This document shows positions 27,530 through 37,290 of a stretch of DNA of 64,000 nucleotides, piece after piece; positions within the stretch are counted from its first letter, which is position 1; each line of letters starts with the position of its first letter. Source of the stretch: CAVUDO01 sp963740255 (GTDB lineage Bacteria; Actinomycetota; Actinomycetes; Mycobacteriales; Cryptosporangiaceae); NCBI GenBank assembly GCA_963740255.1, contig CAVUDO010000002.1, positions 1,178,001 to 1,242,000 of the forward strand, given 5' to 3'. Below the pieces are notes generated by a model, which was given only the letters and a program-made list of their open reading frames with translations, was not told the origin of the DNA and searched no databases. A program made the position numbers and the translations under genes.

Positions 27530-28915
27530 TCAGCCGCCGCCCTCATCGTCGTCGTCGGCGGGAGGGGTCGGTGACGGGCTGGCGGTGGACGCCGACGGGG
27601 ACGGCTGCGAACCGGAGGGAGCCGGCGTCGGATCCTTCTTCGGGTCCTTGTCCTTCTTCCCCTGCCGGTTGCCGTCCGCGGACCGCTCGGGGGCGGCCGG
27701 ATTCAGCTGATCGGCGGTGGGCTTCACCGAGGCGCCACCCGACGCCGGTGCGGGTGCACGCGTGATCCGCTGGTCGGTGGTCGGGTCGCCGGTGAAACCG
27801 ACCAGCGCGACACCGACGGCCACAGCCGCCACGACACCGCCGAACGCGAGCGCCGCGGGACGCACGCCTGAACGGCGACGGCCGGCCCCGCCAAGTTCCA
27901 CCGCGGGCAGGACCCCGCCAGCGCCGCCGGTGCTCTGCGGGACCGATCCGGCAAGGGGCATCTCGGCGGTGACCGCGCCGGGGACGGCCGTTCCCGGGGT
28001 CGCCGTTCCCGCGTCCCCACCCGCGGCGGCGAACCCCACGGCGGGTACGGCCGCCGGCGGCTCCGGCCAGGTGACCCGGGGACCGGGAGCCAGCGTCGTC
28101 TCGGGCCTCCTGTTACCGAGACCGGCAGCGATCTCACCCGCCGCCGGCCTGCCGTCCGGTTCGGCCGCGGTCATCGCGGACAGCGCCTCGGACAGCGGCG
28201 ACGCAAGGCCGGCAGGGACGATCGGCGGGCGGTGCAGCCGTGCCAGCGCGGCCTCCACTGCTCCACCGGAGTACTCCGCCCGCCCCGTCAGGCACTGGAT
28301 CAGCACCAGGCCGAGCGCGTAGACGTCGGCCGCCGGGCCGGCGGGCGCGCCGCGGACCTGCTCGGGCGCCAGGAACGCCGCAGTGCCGATGACGATGCCG
28401 GTGGACGTGACGTGTGGAGCGTCCAGCAGCCGGGAGATGCCGAAGTCGGCCAGGAAGGCGTGGCCCTCGGCGTCCAGCAGCACGTTGGACGGCTTCACGT
28501 CCCGGTGCACGATGCCGCGGGAGTGCACGTAGGCCAGGGCGCCGGCAAGGTGCGCTCCCAGCTCGGTCACCTCTGCGGCGGGCATCGGGCCGGCCTCGAT
28601 CCGGGCGGCCAGGGTCTGGCCCTCGACCAGCCGCATCACCAGGTACGACCGGCCGTCGTCGCCGTCCTGCCGGCCGACGTCGTAGATCGGCACCAGGCCG
28701 GCGTGGCTGAGGGTGGCGAGCAGCCGGGCCTCCTCGGTGAACCGCTGCTCGGCCACCGCGTCGGCGCCGGGCCGGACCAGCTTCACGGCCACGCTGCGGT
28801 CCAGCCGGCGGTCGTAGGCGCGGTAGACCTCGGCGGCACCGCCGGTCCCGATCCGGTCGCCGAGTTCGTACCGGTCGCCGAGAAGGGCGCCACTGGTCGG
28901 TGCAGCGTCCGGCAC
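27530..28915 (-). CDS. Membrane Ser/Thr protein kinase (PknB-like, no PASTA)
   Basis: 461 residues from GTG 28915, which has GGAG 7 bases upstream; ATG 28972 is in frame but poorly preceded. Hanks kinase: GTGGAAEVY, VAVKL, HRDVKPSN, DFGISR and APEQV are intact (residues about 10-265). A Pro/Ala linker, one membrane helix at about 345-365, and an outside tail rich in Lys/Pro/Ser and Asp with no PASTA or NHL repeats. Likely senses envelope state. Confidence 0.92.
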   Translation of the reverse strand: MPDAAPTSGALLGDRYELGDRIGTGGAAEVYRAYDRRLDRSVAVKLVRPGADAVAEQRFTEEARLLATLSHAGLVPIYDVGRQDGDDGRSYLVMRLVEGQTLAARIEAGPMPAAEVTELGAHLAGALAYVHSRGIVHRDVKPSNVLLDAEGHAFLADFGISRLLDAPHVTSTGIVIGTAAFLAPEQVRGAPAGPAADVYALGLVLIQCLTGRAEYSGGAVEAALARLHRPPIVPAGLASPLSEALSAMTAAEPDGRPAAGEIAAGLGNRRPETTLAPGPRVTWPEPPAAVPAVGFAAAGGDAGTATPGTAVPGAVTAEMPLAGSVPQSTGGAGGVLPAVELGGAGRRRSGVRPAALAFGGVVAAVAVGVALVGFTGDPTTDQRITRAPAPASGGASVKPTADQLNPAAPERSADGNRQGKKDKDPKKDPTPAPSGSQPSPSASTASPSPTPPADDDDEGGG

Positions 28916-29039
28916 TGGTCGCTCCGTCCTGCTGGTGTGGTCAGAACTCGTTCGCCCCGACAGGCTCCTCATACCGGTATCCGCGAACGGCGACGACGAA
29001 ACCGGGTGCGGGCGGTGGGGGTCGGGGCGTCCGGCAGAA

Positions 29040-29987
29040 TCAGGGACGTTTCTCCAGAAAGTGGTCGAACCCGTCGTACTCGCACGGTTCTCCGTCCACC
29101 AGCACGCCGCGGCCCCGGGTCACCCGGCCGACCACCTGCCACGGCGGCTCCAGCTCGGTGCCGGCCGGGAACGACGCGGCGAACGCGTGGTCCTCGCCGC
29201 CCGCGAGCACCCACCGCAGCGGGTCCACGCCCAGCGCCTCGCCGGCGTCGCGCATCTGGGGGGTGACCTCGAACGCGTCGCTGGCGATCTCCACGCACAC
29301 CGAGCTGGCCGTCGCGATGCGCCCGAGGTCGGCGACCAGTCCGTCGGACACGTCGCACATGGCTGTGGCGCCGAGGTCGGGCGCGTCCGCGGCGGCGGCG
29401 TACAGCACCTCGGGGTGTCGGTGCGCCTCCACCAGGACGCGGGGGGTGCGGAAACCACGGGCGAGTGCGGCCAGCCCCGCGGCGGACCACCCGAGCCGGC
29501 CGGCCACCGCCACCACGTCACCGGGCTGCGCGCCCGACCGGGTGACCGGCTCGCGGCCGCGCATCGAGCCGACCGCCGTCACCGCCACGACAATCGAGTC
29601 GCCCCGGGACAGGTCACCGCCGACCACGCCGGCGCCGACCAGGTCGCACTCCTCGCGGATCCCGTCGGCGAACGCCTCCACCCACGCGACCGGCAGGGCC
29701 GCCGGGCAGACCAGCCCGATCACCAGCGCCGTGCCCACACCGCCCATCGCGCCGACGTCGGCGAGGCTGCGGGCCGCGGCCTTCCGGCCGACGTCGTGCG
29801 GACCCGACCAGTCCTGTCGGAAGTGCCGACCCTCCACCAGCAGGTCGGTGGTGATCACCACCCGGCCGCCGCGGACGGCCACCAGTGCGGCGTCGTCCCC
29901 CGGACCGAGCAGCGCGGCCCGACCGGGAGGCAGCCGGGGGAAGATCCGGTCGAGCAGCCCGAACTCGCCGACCTCGGAGACCGTCAC
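29040..29987 (-). CDS. thiL: Thiamine-monophosphate kinase
   Basis: 315 residues. GPGDDAALV, TTDLLVEGRHF, the ADVGAMGG segment (metal and phosphate binding) and GGEDHAFAAS mark ThiL of the AIR-synthase fold. Makes thiamine pyrophosphate from the monophosphate. Divergent from the RAM-domain gene across 208 bp whose first half (29,990-30,120) is a degenerate GC-rich repeat of CGGCCGGATTC-like units. Confidence 0.95.
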   Translation of the reverse strand: MTVSEVGEFGLLDRIFPRLPPGRAALLGPGDDAALVAVRGGRVVITTDLLVEGRHFRQDWSGPHDVGRKAAARSLADVGAMGGVGTALVIGLVCPAALPVAWVEAFADGIREECDLVGAGVVGGDLSRGDSIVVAVTAVGSMRGREPVTRSGAQPGDVVAVAGRLGWSAAGLAALARGFRTPRVLVEAHRHPEVLYAAAADAPDLGATAMCDVSDGLVADLGRIATASSVCVEIASDAFEVTPQMRDAGEALGVDPLRWVLAGGEDHAFAASFPAGTELEPPWQVVGRVTRGRGVLVDGEPCEYDGFDHFLEKRP

Positions 29988-30195
29988 CGTGCCGCCTCCT
30001 CCCCCGGCCCGAGTCGGTCCGGACCGTTCCCGTGGCCCGGAATCGGGGCCGGGCCCTCCCCCTCGGCCGGATTCCGGGTCCGGGCCGTTCCGCTTGGCCG
30101 GATTCGGTCCGGGTCCGGTGCGGTAGGTTCACCACGTCCTACCACTCGTCGTTCCACGACGGACGGTGTCGCGCCAAGAACGATGGAGCGTGTCG

Positions 30196-30429
30196 ATGGT
30201 CCAGGCGTACATCCTCATCCAGACCGAGGTGGGAAAGGCGCGCGACGTGGCCGCTACGGTCCGGGACATCGCGGGTGTCGTCCAGGTCGAGGCGGTCACC
30301 GGACCGTACGACGTGATCGTGTTGACCGAGGCCAACAACGTCGACGAGCTGGGCAAACTCGTGGTGAGCAAGGTGCAGGGCGTCGGTGGCATCACCCGCA
30401 CGCTCACCTGCTCCGTCGTCCACCTCTGA
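30196..30429 (+). CDS. Stand-alone Lrp/AsnC ligand-binding (RAM) domain protein
   Basis: 77 residues from ATG 30196 with GGAG upstream. It holds only the RAM/AsnC effector domain (MVQAYILIQTEVGKA, GPYDVIVLTEA, TRTLTCSVV) with no DNA-binding helix-turn-helix. Such proteins bind amino acids and may modulate full-length Lrp. Conserved neighbour of DUF3515 and ddl in actinobacteria. Confidence 0.9.
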   Translation: MVQAYILIQTEVGKARDVAATVRDIAGVVQVEAVTGPYDVIVLTEANNVDELGKLVVSKVQGVGGITRTLTCSVVHL

Positions 30430-30435
30430 CCGGCA

Positions 30436-30996
30436 GTGGTGGCAGGCGCGGGCGATCTGGTCCGGCGGCGTGCGGGCGTTCTCGCCACGCTGGTCGCCCT
30501 CCCCGCGGCGCTGCTCGCCGGGCTCGGCGCGTTCTGGCTGTCGGGGGGCTTCACCGCCGACGACGGGGGGCCGCGCGGCAAGGCCACGTCCACGGTGACC
30601 GTGCCGCCACTGCCCCCGCCACAGGCTTCCGGCTCTCCCGACGCCGCGACGCTCTGCCGGGCGCTGCTCTCCGCCCTTCCCGCCGAGCTGGACGGCCATC
30701 CCCGCCGCCCCACCACCGGCGACCCCGAACGCGTCGCCGCCTGGGGCGACCCGCCGATCGTGCTGCGGTGCGACACAGGCGAACGGGTCGAGCCGACCGG
30801 CACCGCGCAGGTGCTCACCGTCAACGGCGTCGAATGGACCTACGACGAGGCGGGCGGGACGGTCGTCTGGAGGTCGGTCGGACGGGCGGTCACCGTGGAG
30901 GTGACCGTGCCGGAGGCCCACGGCGACGAATCGGCCCAGACGATCGTCAACCCGCTGTCCGGGCCGGTCGCGGCGAAGATTCCGCGGCGTTCCTGA
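30436..30996 (+). CDS. DUF3515 membrane-anchored protein
   Basis: 186 residues, GTG start 6 bases after the previous stop. One N-terminal helix (about 13-36) then an outside domain with ATLCRALLSALPAEL, CDTGERV and NGVEWTYDE, the DUF3515 pattern. Function unknown; it always accompanies ddl/thiL. Convergent with ddl, 22 bases apart. Confidence 0.9.
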   Translation: MVAGAGDLVRRRAGVLATLVALPAALLAGLGAFWLSGGFTADDGGPRGKATSTVTVPPLPPPQASGSPDAATLCRALLSALPAELDGHPRRPTTGDPERVAAWGDPPIVLRCDTGERVEPTGTAQVLTVNGVEWTYDEAGGTVVWRSVGRAVTVEVTVPEAHGDESAQTIVNPLSGPVAAKIPRRS

Positions 30997-31018
30997 CCGG
31001 CCGACGGGCATCGGGTGG

Positions 31019-32119
31019 TCAGCGCAGTCCGCTGCCGCGTTCGACGGCCGTACGGATCAACCGGGCCAGCAGCTCCGGATAGGGCATCCCGGTCTCGGCC
31101 CACATCCACGGGAACATCGACGTCGAGGTGAAGCCGGGCATGGTGTTCAGCTCGTTCACCACGATCCGGTGGTCCGGCGTGACGAAGAAGTCCACCCTGG
31201 CCAGTCCCGCGCAGTCCAGTGCCGTGAACGCCTCGCAGGCGGTGGCCCGGATCGCGGCGATCACCGGGTCGGGCAGGTCCGGCGGCAGGTCGAACTCGCA
31301 GGCGTCGTCGAGGTACTTGGCCTCGAAGTCGTACCAGTCGTGGCCGGCCCGGACCACCCGGATCTCCGCGGGCAGGCTGGCTTCCGGCGGCCCGCCGCGC
31401 TCCCCTTCGAGCACGCCGCACTCCACCTCGCGCCCGAGGACCGCGGCCTCGACCAGCACCTTCGGGTCGGCGGACCGGGCCAGTGCGAGGGCCGCCGGGA
31501 GGTTCTCCCAGTCGGCCACCCGGCTGATCCCGATGCTCGACCCGCCGCGCGCCGGCTTGACGAACACCGGCAGGCCGAGCCGCTCCTGGTCGTCGGCCGA
31601 CAGTTCCTCGCCCTGGCGCAGCACCACGTACGCACCGACCGCCAGCCCGGCGGCCGCCAGGAGCTTCTTGGTGAACTCCTTGTCCATCGCCGCGGCCGAG
31701 GCGAGCACGCCAGCGCCGACGTAGGGCAGGCCGGCCATCTCCAGCAGCCCCTGGATCGTGCCGTCCTCACCGTAAGGGCCGTGCAGCACGGGGAACACGA
31801 CATCGACCCCGGCCAGCGCACGGTTACCCTCGCCCGGCTCGACCACGACCAGGCCACCGCGGGTCGGGTCGCCGGGGAGCATGACCGCGGCGCCGTCCTT
31901 GACCTGCGGCAGTTCGCGGTCGTGGATGGCCAGCGCCCGCGGGTCGTCGGCGGCCAGCACCCAGCGGCCCTCCTGGCTGATCCCGACCGGCACCACCTCG
32001 AACGCGTCCCGGTCGAGGGCGGCCAGGATGCTACCGGCGCTCACACAGGAGATCGCGTGCTCCGTGCTCCGGCCGCCGAACACCACGGCGACCCGGATCT
32101 TCTTCGGCGGCCCACTCAC
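31019..32119 (-). CDS. ddl: D-alanine--D-alanine ligase
   Basis: 366 residues from GTG 32119, where homology begins (PPKKIRVAVVFGGRSTEH). ATP-grasp ligase with LHGPYGEDGTIQG, KPARGGSSIGISRV, LARVDFFV and NELNTMPGFT. Makes the D-Ala-D-Ala end of peptidoglycan precursors. In relatives ddl is followed upstream by gpsA; here about 20 kb of other DNA separates them. Nothing seen marks it as a D-Ala-D-lactate variant. Confidence 0.95.
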   Translation of the reverse strand: MSGPPKKIRVAVVFGGRSTEHAISCVSAGSILAALDRDAFEVVPVGISQEGRWVLAADDPRALAIHDRELPQVKDGAAVMLPGDPTRGGLVVVEPGEGNRALAGVDVVFPVLHGPYGEDGTIQGLLEMAGLPYVGAGVLASAAAMDKEFTKKLLAAAGLAVGAYVVLRQGEELSADDQERLGLPVFVKPARGGSSIGISRVADWENLPAALALARSADPKVLVEAAVLGREVECGVLEGERGGPPEASLPAEIRVVRAGHDWYDFEAKYLDDACEFDLPPDLPDPVIAAIRATACEAFTALDCAGLARVDFFVTPDHRIVVNELNTMPGFTSTSMFPWMWAETGMPYPELLARLIRTAVERGSGLR

Positions 32120-32337
32120 CCGGCCGACCCTATCGTCCGCCGGCACGACCAGCGGCGGCCGCGGGTGGTCTGTCGTACTCTGATGGGACGCGGCCGGCGG
32201 ACAGCCGTCACCAGACACTCGCTGGGACCTGCGCCCGCCGCGGATAGGGGCCGGTGAACGCTCCGACCGGACAAACCCGACCGACCGACCCCGTCGCCCA
32301 GGTAGCCCTCGCCCGCCCGTGCCTGAGTCCGACGTCC

Positions 32338-32373
32338 GTGACGCCGGCAGGGTCGCCGCCCTGCCGGCGTCAC
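32338..32373 (-). terminator. Rho-independent-type hairpin after the beta-propeller gene
   Basis: Perfect 15-bp stem (left GTGACGCCGGCAGGG, right its complement) with a 6-base loop TCGCCG, 21 bases past the stop of the gene at 32,394. It separates that gene from ddl. The rest of 32,120-32,393 shows nothing. Confidence 0.75.
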
Positions 32374-32393
32374 GGTCGCCCGCTTGCCCGCCG

Positions 32394-33721
32394 TCACTCC
32401 AGCAGCTGGCGTCGCCGGACAGCTCGACGCGCGCCGAACACGACCAGCACGACCACCGTAGAGACCCACAACAACGCGAGGGCGAGCCACGGATAGCTCC
32501 ACCGCGCGGCCTCCCACGGACTCGGGTCGCCGCGCGGCCAGGCCGGCCGGTCGGCCTCCACCAGGTCCCGGGCGACCTCAATGACCGACGCTCGACCGGC
32601 GGGCAGCGCGACCAGGACGGTACGCCGGCCGCCGGGACCGCTCTGGACCACCGCGCCTCGGCCGTCGGCCGCCACCATCGACACCACGGGAAGCCCGCCC
32701 GCGCGCCACCCGACCAGGTCCAACGGGTCGCCACCAGCCTCCAGCTCCACCCGTGCAAGAGGAGTATCCGCACCCGTGGCCGCGTCCAGATAGCGGATCT
32801 GCACACCCATCACCGCGGATCGCGTCCCCGGCCCATTGTCGGCCGCCCCCGCGTAGAAGAACCCCACGCCCCGGCCGTCCGGACGCCACGCGGCCGGGCC
32901 CGCCACCTTCAGGCCGGCCGCCGCCGTGCCGGTCCGCCGCCACAGTTCGGCTCCGGTGACCAGGTCGATCGCGACGATCGTCGGGCCGGTCGGTCGGTGC
33001 TGACCACCGCCTTGGTGCCGTCCGGCGAGATCGCCGCCCTCGCCATGAACCAGTCGCCGCCGAGCTTCAGCAGCCTGCGGGTTGCACCGGTGAGCGGGTC
33101 CTGGAGAGTCAGCCAACAGCAGTTCGGCGGCTCGGTCAGGTACGGCTGATCCGACCATTCGAAGCCCAGGATCTGCCGCCCGTCGCGTGACCAAGCCGCG
33201 GGCACCACGCCGCGGTTCCTCTGGTGGACGAGCGACGTTCCCGACCGCAGGTCGGTCAGGTGATCCGCATGCGCGAGGTACCTGCCGTCCGGTGAGAGCC
33301 TGGCGAAAGCGAACGGGTCAGCCGGGGCGAGGTTCACCGTCCGGTACCGGCCGTCGCGACCGACCACCACCCCCATGCCCTCCATGAACCGAACGCCGTA
33401 CCCACCCGGCGGGCTCGCGACGTAGACCAGGGCCGCCGGGCCGGGAGCGCTCTCGGCAAAGTCGGCTTGCCAGAACCAGGGCGAGCCGACGTGCCAGGTC
33501 TTGGTCCCCGGGCCGGCCGGTGTGACCTCGTCCCGAATACGGTTCTGACCCGCCGCGGTCGGCCACAGCGCGACCGCCCCGGCCGTGACCAGCACGAGCG
33601 TCAGGGCCATGACAGCCTGGGACCGGCGGCGCCGGAACCGCCCGCGCCGCCAAAGATCGGCAGGGGGCTGCGCGGGCGGCATCTCGCCGGCCAGCTGCTG
33701 CAAAGCCTCACGGACCTTCAT
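32394..33721 (-). CDS. Membrane-anchored beta-propeller (TolB/WD40-like) protein, frameshifted
   Basis: 442 residues if one base is restored near 32,985-33,000, where SPDGTKAVVSTDR runs into GPTIVAIDLVTGAELW. N-terminal cytoplasmic segment (REALQQLAGEMPP), helix at about 35-55, then repeated ISPDG/LSPDGRYLA-type blades and a second helix near the C-terminus. ATG 33721 has GGAGGTG upstream and overlaps the sigma-factor fragment stop (ATGA). This arrangement suggests an anti-sigma-like or sensor partner of the SigE-family factor; that role is inferred. Confidence 0.78.
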
Positions 33722-33804
33722 CGACGCACCTCCGTCAGTTCGGACAGTTCCGGGGCGATCGCCCGCATCCGCGCCAGCGCGTCGCGGACCTGGCTCTTCA
33801 CCGT
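33718..33804 (-). pseudogene. C-terminal remnant of the split SigE-family sigma factor
   Basis: 29 codons reading TVKSQVRDALARMRAIAPEL then SELTEVRR and TGA. They are the recognition-helix end and tail of sigma region 4.2 with no start or upstream domain. The remaining part is at 49,952-50,383. The stop overlaps the beta-propeller start (ATGA), as intact SigE-type pairs do. Confidence 0.88.
33796..33804 (-). other. Attachment junction, left end of the integrated element
   Basis: On the minus strand ACGGTGAAG. The other junction (49,961-49,969) reads ACAGTCAAG, sharing AC-GT-AAG. A serine-recombinase crossover dinucleotide (AC, GT or AA/AG) would lie in this block. Joining sigma sequence across it gives GGC ACn GTG AAG AGC, i.e. 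G-T-V-K-S, in frame. Confidence 0.75.
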
Positions 33805-33875
33805 AGTCACAAGTCGATAACGGGCACGCGGGATGCGTCGGTCGCGTGGCCCAGCTGCTACGCCAAGATGGAGTG

Positions 33876-34919
33876 ATGCGGCTTCTGGTGTTGGGCGGTA
33901 CGTGGTTCGTCGGGCGAACGTTGGTAGCGGCGGCGCAGGCGCGCGGCTGGGAGGCGGCCACCTTCACGCGGCAATCATCGTTGCCCGGTGTCGAGGCGCT
34001 ACATGGGGATCGAACAAAGGCAGGGGACGTGGCCGCTTTGGCGAGCTCTGGCGAGTGGGACGCCGTGGTGGACACCAGCGGATACGTCCCACGTGTGGTC
34101 CGTGATTCGGCGCGGGCGCTCGCCTCGAACACTGGCCTCTACGTGTATTTGTCGACGGTGAGCGTCTATCAGGCGTGGCCGGACGAGGGCGTGTCGGAGG
34201 ACGCGGCGGTGCGGGAGTGCCTGGATATCGATTTGGGCGGCGCGGCACCGACCGACGCCGCTGAGTATGGGCGGTTCAAGCGCGGGTGTGAAAACGCCGC
34301 GTCGGCCGCGTTCGGGGCTGCTCGGACGCTCGTCCTGCGGCCAGGGGTCATCATCGGCCCGTGGGAGAACGTGGGCAGGCTGCCGTGGTGGCTTAGCCGG
34401 TTTGCCCGTGGTGGGCGGGTGCTCGGGCCTGGGCGCCCTGACCGGGCTATTCAGCCAATCGATGTGCGTGACGTGGCAGCTTTCGCGTTGGACTCGATTC
34501 TGGCGGGTGTGTCCGGGGTCTTCAACGTGACGGCACCGTGCGGACACACCACGATGGGGACGCTGTTGTCGGAATGCGACGCGGCCACCTCCTCGGCGCG
34601 GACTGCGCCCACCGAGGTCACCTGGGCAGACGGCGATTGGCTGGAGGCAAAAGGGGTTCGTCAGTGGACGGAGTTGCCGCTGTGGCGCGAGGCCCCTGGA
34701 ACCTGGCTGGTGGATTCCACCCGCGCCCAGGGGGCCGGATTGGTGTGCCGACCGATAGCCGAGACGGTGCGGGACACCTGGGCGTTGCTCGCGGCCGGCG
34801 AGCGGCCGGTTGAGCATCCGCGGCAGGCCGATCACGGCATCGCGCCAGAGCGCGAGCGAGCGCTGTTGGAGGAATTGGGCGCGCTCGGGCAGTCAGAACG
34901 CGCTCGGGGCCGCCGGTAG
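33876..34919 (+). CDS. NAD-dependent epimerase/dehydratase family protein
   Basis: 347 residues from ATG 33876 (a GTG at 33846 is in frame). Extended SDR: LGGTWFVGRTL cofactor loop at the N-terminus, LSTVSVYQ, and YGRFKRG (YxxxK). Acts probably on a nucleotide sugar or similar; substrate unknown. It is first inside the left junction, and overlaps the convergent regulator by 27 bases. Codon use looks less GC-extreme than the core. Confidence 0.85.
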   Translation: MRLLVLGGTWFVGRTLVAAAQARGWEAATFTRQSSLPGVEALHGDRTKAGDVAALASSGEWDAVVDTSGYVPRVVRDSARALASNTGLYVYLSTVSVYQAWPDEGVSEDAAVRECLDIDLGGAAPTDAAEYGRFKRGCENAASAAFGAARTLVLRPGVIIGPWENVGRLPWWLSRFARGGRVLGPGRPDRAIQPIDVRDVAAFALDSILAGVSGVFNVTAPCGHTTMGTLLSECDAATSSARTAPTEVTWADGDWLEAKGVRQWTELPLWREAPGTWLVDSTRAQGAGLVCRPIAETVRDTWALLAAGERPVEHPRQADHGIAPERERALLEELGALGQSERARGRR

Positions 34920-36210
34920 GCCCCGACTCGCGTCCCACGCTGTGAAGTCTTCGACCCTTGCGGCCAGCTCACGGGCGGGCTGGTGACGCTGCCAGGTCGG
35001 TCCGGCAAGGGCGTGGCGCACGGTCTTCATCCGACCAATGACACCGCGTCTACGGTGCTCGTCCGTCGTTGCGAACACGGGTTCGACCGCAGCCGTGGCC
35101 GCATCGAAGTCGCCTTCCAGCAGGCGCGCAGCGGCCAGGTCAGCGCGGGCACCCGCGACGATGAAGTCCCAGGCAGATGGATCGTTACGAGGGGACGCCG
35201 CGAGTACCTGTTCGGCTTGTGCGGCGGCGGCGGATGCCTGTCCGATCTGGAGAAGAGCAGAGCCATTGGACATCGCCCGTCGTGCCGGCCCGAAGGCGAA
35301 CTGACCACCGACCAAGTCGTGCAGCTCGTCGGTGCCGTCGATGTGCTCGCGTTCTGCCTCGGCTGCCTCCACCGCGCGAACGGTGTCCAGCACCGAACCG
35401 AGCTGGGCGTGCGAACGCGCCTCGATGCAGCGAAGCCTCAGCGTCGCGGTGCCGCGTGGGGCGTACTGCTGCCCGGCCCGGACGAGTTCAAGTGCTTGCA
35501 TGGGTTGCCCGGACCAGTTGGCCAGTACGGCGTGCATTCCACGTGCCCACGCTCGCAGCCCGTCGTGCCCGAGAAGTTCGCCATACATGTAGGCAGCGCG
35601 GGACTGTTCCACGGCCGCCGACCAATACCCGAGGTCGAAAGATGCCGAAGCCAACAAACCGCATAGCTGGCCGACAATGAGATAGAGGTCGCCGGTCTGC
35701 GCCGGACGACGCGTGTGTTCAAGTGCCTTATAGGCGCGGTCGCGGATACGGGTGGCCTCCACATGAAGGTGCAGCGGGGGTATCTCGCCGAAGTGACGCG
35801 CTAGCCGAAGTACGTCGTCGCGGCGTTGCTCGATCATGGTGTCGCTGACGATGTGGTCGTGCGCCTCGGCGTGACCGCTCGACTCATGTGCTGTCGACAT
35901 CACCCACTCACTTTCTCCGCCTGCACCCCCATTCGGTCCTCGTACCGGAGCCGCTGATTCAGGGTGTCCTACCTCTTGTCGTGCGGCCGTCTTGGGTGGA
36001 CCGAGAAGCTTCACCCATTGGGAGGCCAAAAAGTCTCTCGGCTACCCGGCACGCCTCCGGATGCGGCGCCGCCACGTCACCGGATACCCAGCGGGCAAGC
36101 TGGCGACGACTGAGCGCGTAGCCGGCACCCGCGAACTCCCGCACCGCGTCGTCATACGTCCAGCGACGCTCGCGGAGAAGCTGCTGCAACAGAGTTCTCG
36201 GTCGGCCCAC
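34893..36210 (-). CDS. XRE-like transcriptional regulator with TPR-like domain, frameshifted
   Basis: About 438 residues if one base is removed near 36,017-36,019 (a GGG run; ERLFGLPM then VKLLGPPKT). Start GTG 36210 follows AAGGGG. N-terminal helix-turn-helix (TLLQQLLRERRWTYDDAV, ALSRRQLARWVSG), linker with LLGPP, then helical repeats over about 330 residues. This is a common actinomycete regulator architecture. Divergent from the gene at 36,394 across four 11-bp repeats, its likely operator. Confidence 0.82.
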
Positions 36211-36289
36211 TAGCCACCCCTTTCGGTGCCGGCCACGTAGTCCCAGCGTACGACCCGTCAGGCCGGGGTGTGGCTGTCCGCCGGGATCG

Positions 36290-36333
36290 GGCACCCGAAC
36301 GGCACGCCGACGGCACCCAAGCGGCACCAACAC
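36290..36333. promoter_or_regulatory. Four tandem 11-bp repeats between divergent genes
   Basis: GGCACCCGAAC, GGCACGCCGAC, GGCACCCAAGC and GGCACCAACAC follow one another with no gap, keeping GGCAC at an exact 11-base period, about one helical turn. Lying between the regulator (start 36210) and the operon at 36,394, they look like a cooperative operator. Confidence 0.7.
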
Positions 36334-36393
36334 GCTCTGGATAGTGCCGCCCACTCTCCGCCACCGTCATCGCACCACGACGGAAGGTCCAAC

Positions 36394-36789
36394 ATGAGTG
36401 AGCCGATTACGACGGTGACAACTGTCGTGGGGTATGTGCGGCCGACGCCGGGGGACCGGCCGGGAGCGGCCGACGGGGCGATCATCGGTTACGCGACCCG
36501 GCACGACCTCGCGATGAAGCGCATCCACCGCGACGACCCGGCCGAGCCCGGCCAGGGCCGCCGACCCGGGTTCCTCGCCGCCCTGGACGACCTGCACGAG
36601 GGCCGGGCCACTGGCGTACTCGTCGCGTCGGCCGATCACCTCTCCCCGGTGCCGCAGGTGGAGGAAGCCCTTGTCCGGCTGGTCGAGGAGGCCGGCGGCC
36701 GGATGTACCTGGCCGACTCCGACCCTGCCCCGCTGCGCCGGCAGTACGCCTCGCACGATCCGAGCCGACCAGCGCAGCCCGGCTCATGA
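36394..36789 (+). CDS. Resolvase-like protein lacking the catalytic serine
   Basis: 131 residues; ATG with GGAAGG 6 bases upstream. It follows the N-terminal serine-recombinase fold (VGYVRPTPGD, IGYATRHDL, RPGFLAALDDLHEG, GVLVASADHLSP), but the position of the catalytic serine in YxRxS is Pro/Thr, and no DNA-binding domain follows. Probably regulatory or structural rather than a recombinase. Overlaps the next gene (ATGA). Confidence 0.65.
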   Translation: MSEPITTVTTVVGYVRPTPGDRPGAADGAIIGYATRHDLAMKRIHRDDPAEPGQGRRPGFLAALDDLHEGRATGVLVASADHLSPVPQVEEALVRLVEEAGGRMYLADSDPAPLRRQYASHDPSRPAQPGS

Positions 36790-37287
36790 GCCCACGGCCG
36801 GGGCGGGTGGCCGACCTCGGAGTCCTGCCCGCTTCGGCCGTGCCCAAGGAGTACCGCGTGACCGGGCCGGACCCAGACGACCTGCCCGGAATCGAGGCGG
36901 CCGACCTCCCGCCTGGTTGGACCGCGATCCGGCAACGCGCCTACACCTGGTCGCTGTTCACCGGGACGAGTTCGCCTGCGAACTGGCCCTATCGCTGATC
37001 GGGGAATGGCGACTGTGCCGACCAGGCGAACACCTGCCCCGCCCGCACGTATACGCGACCCCCGCCGAGGCCATCGCCGCCCTGCTAGGCCACGCGCCGC
37101 AACCGGCCCGAAGACCAAGCCCACGGCCACGGCCACGGCCACGAGCCGCGCCACCACCGGAGCCCACTGCGGCGCCCGCTCGCCCGGTCTTGAGTTCTAC
37201 GCCTGGCAACTGCAACCACGCCGCCCCGCAGAGCCTCGCCCTCGGCGGCCCGATACCGCGCCGCCGCACGACCGGAAGGACGACTGA
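36786..37287 (+). CDS. Small hypothetical protein, apparently frameshifted
   Basis: Starts as SPRPGRVADLGVLPASAVP and runs to AYTWSLF near 36,954, where adding one base continues as HRDEFACELALSLIGEWRLC. After a (CCACGG)n stretch near 37,120-37,145 a second shift would give GLEFYAWQLQ and a stop 3 bases before the next ATG. Length then is about 167 residues. No family recognised. The second shift is a guess. Confidence 0.45.
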
Positions 37288-37290
37288 GTC

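Noticed and set aside
31019..32119. Ddl as a glycopeptide-resistance D-Ala-D-Lac ligase
   Set aside because: No vanH/vanX-like neighbours; the gene sits in the housekeeping thiL/DUF3515 context.
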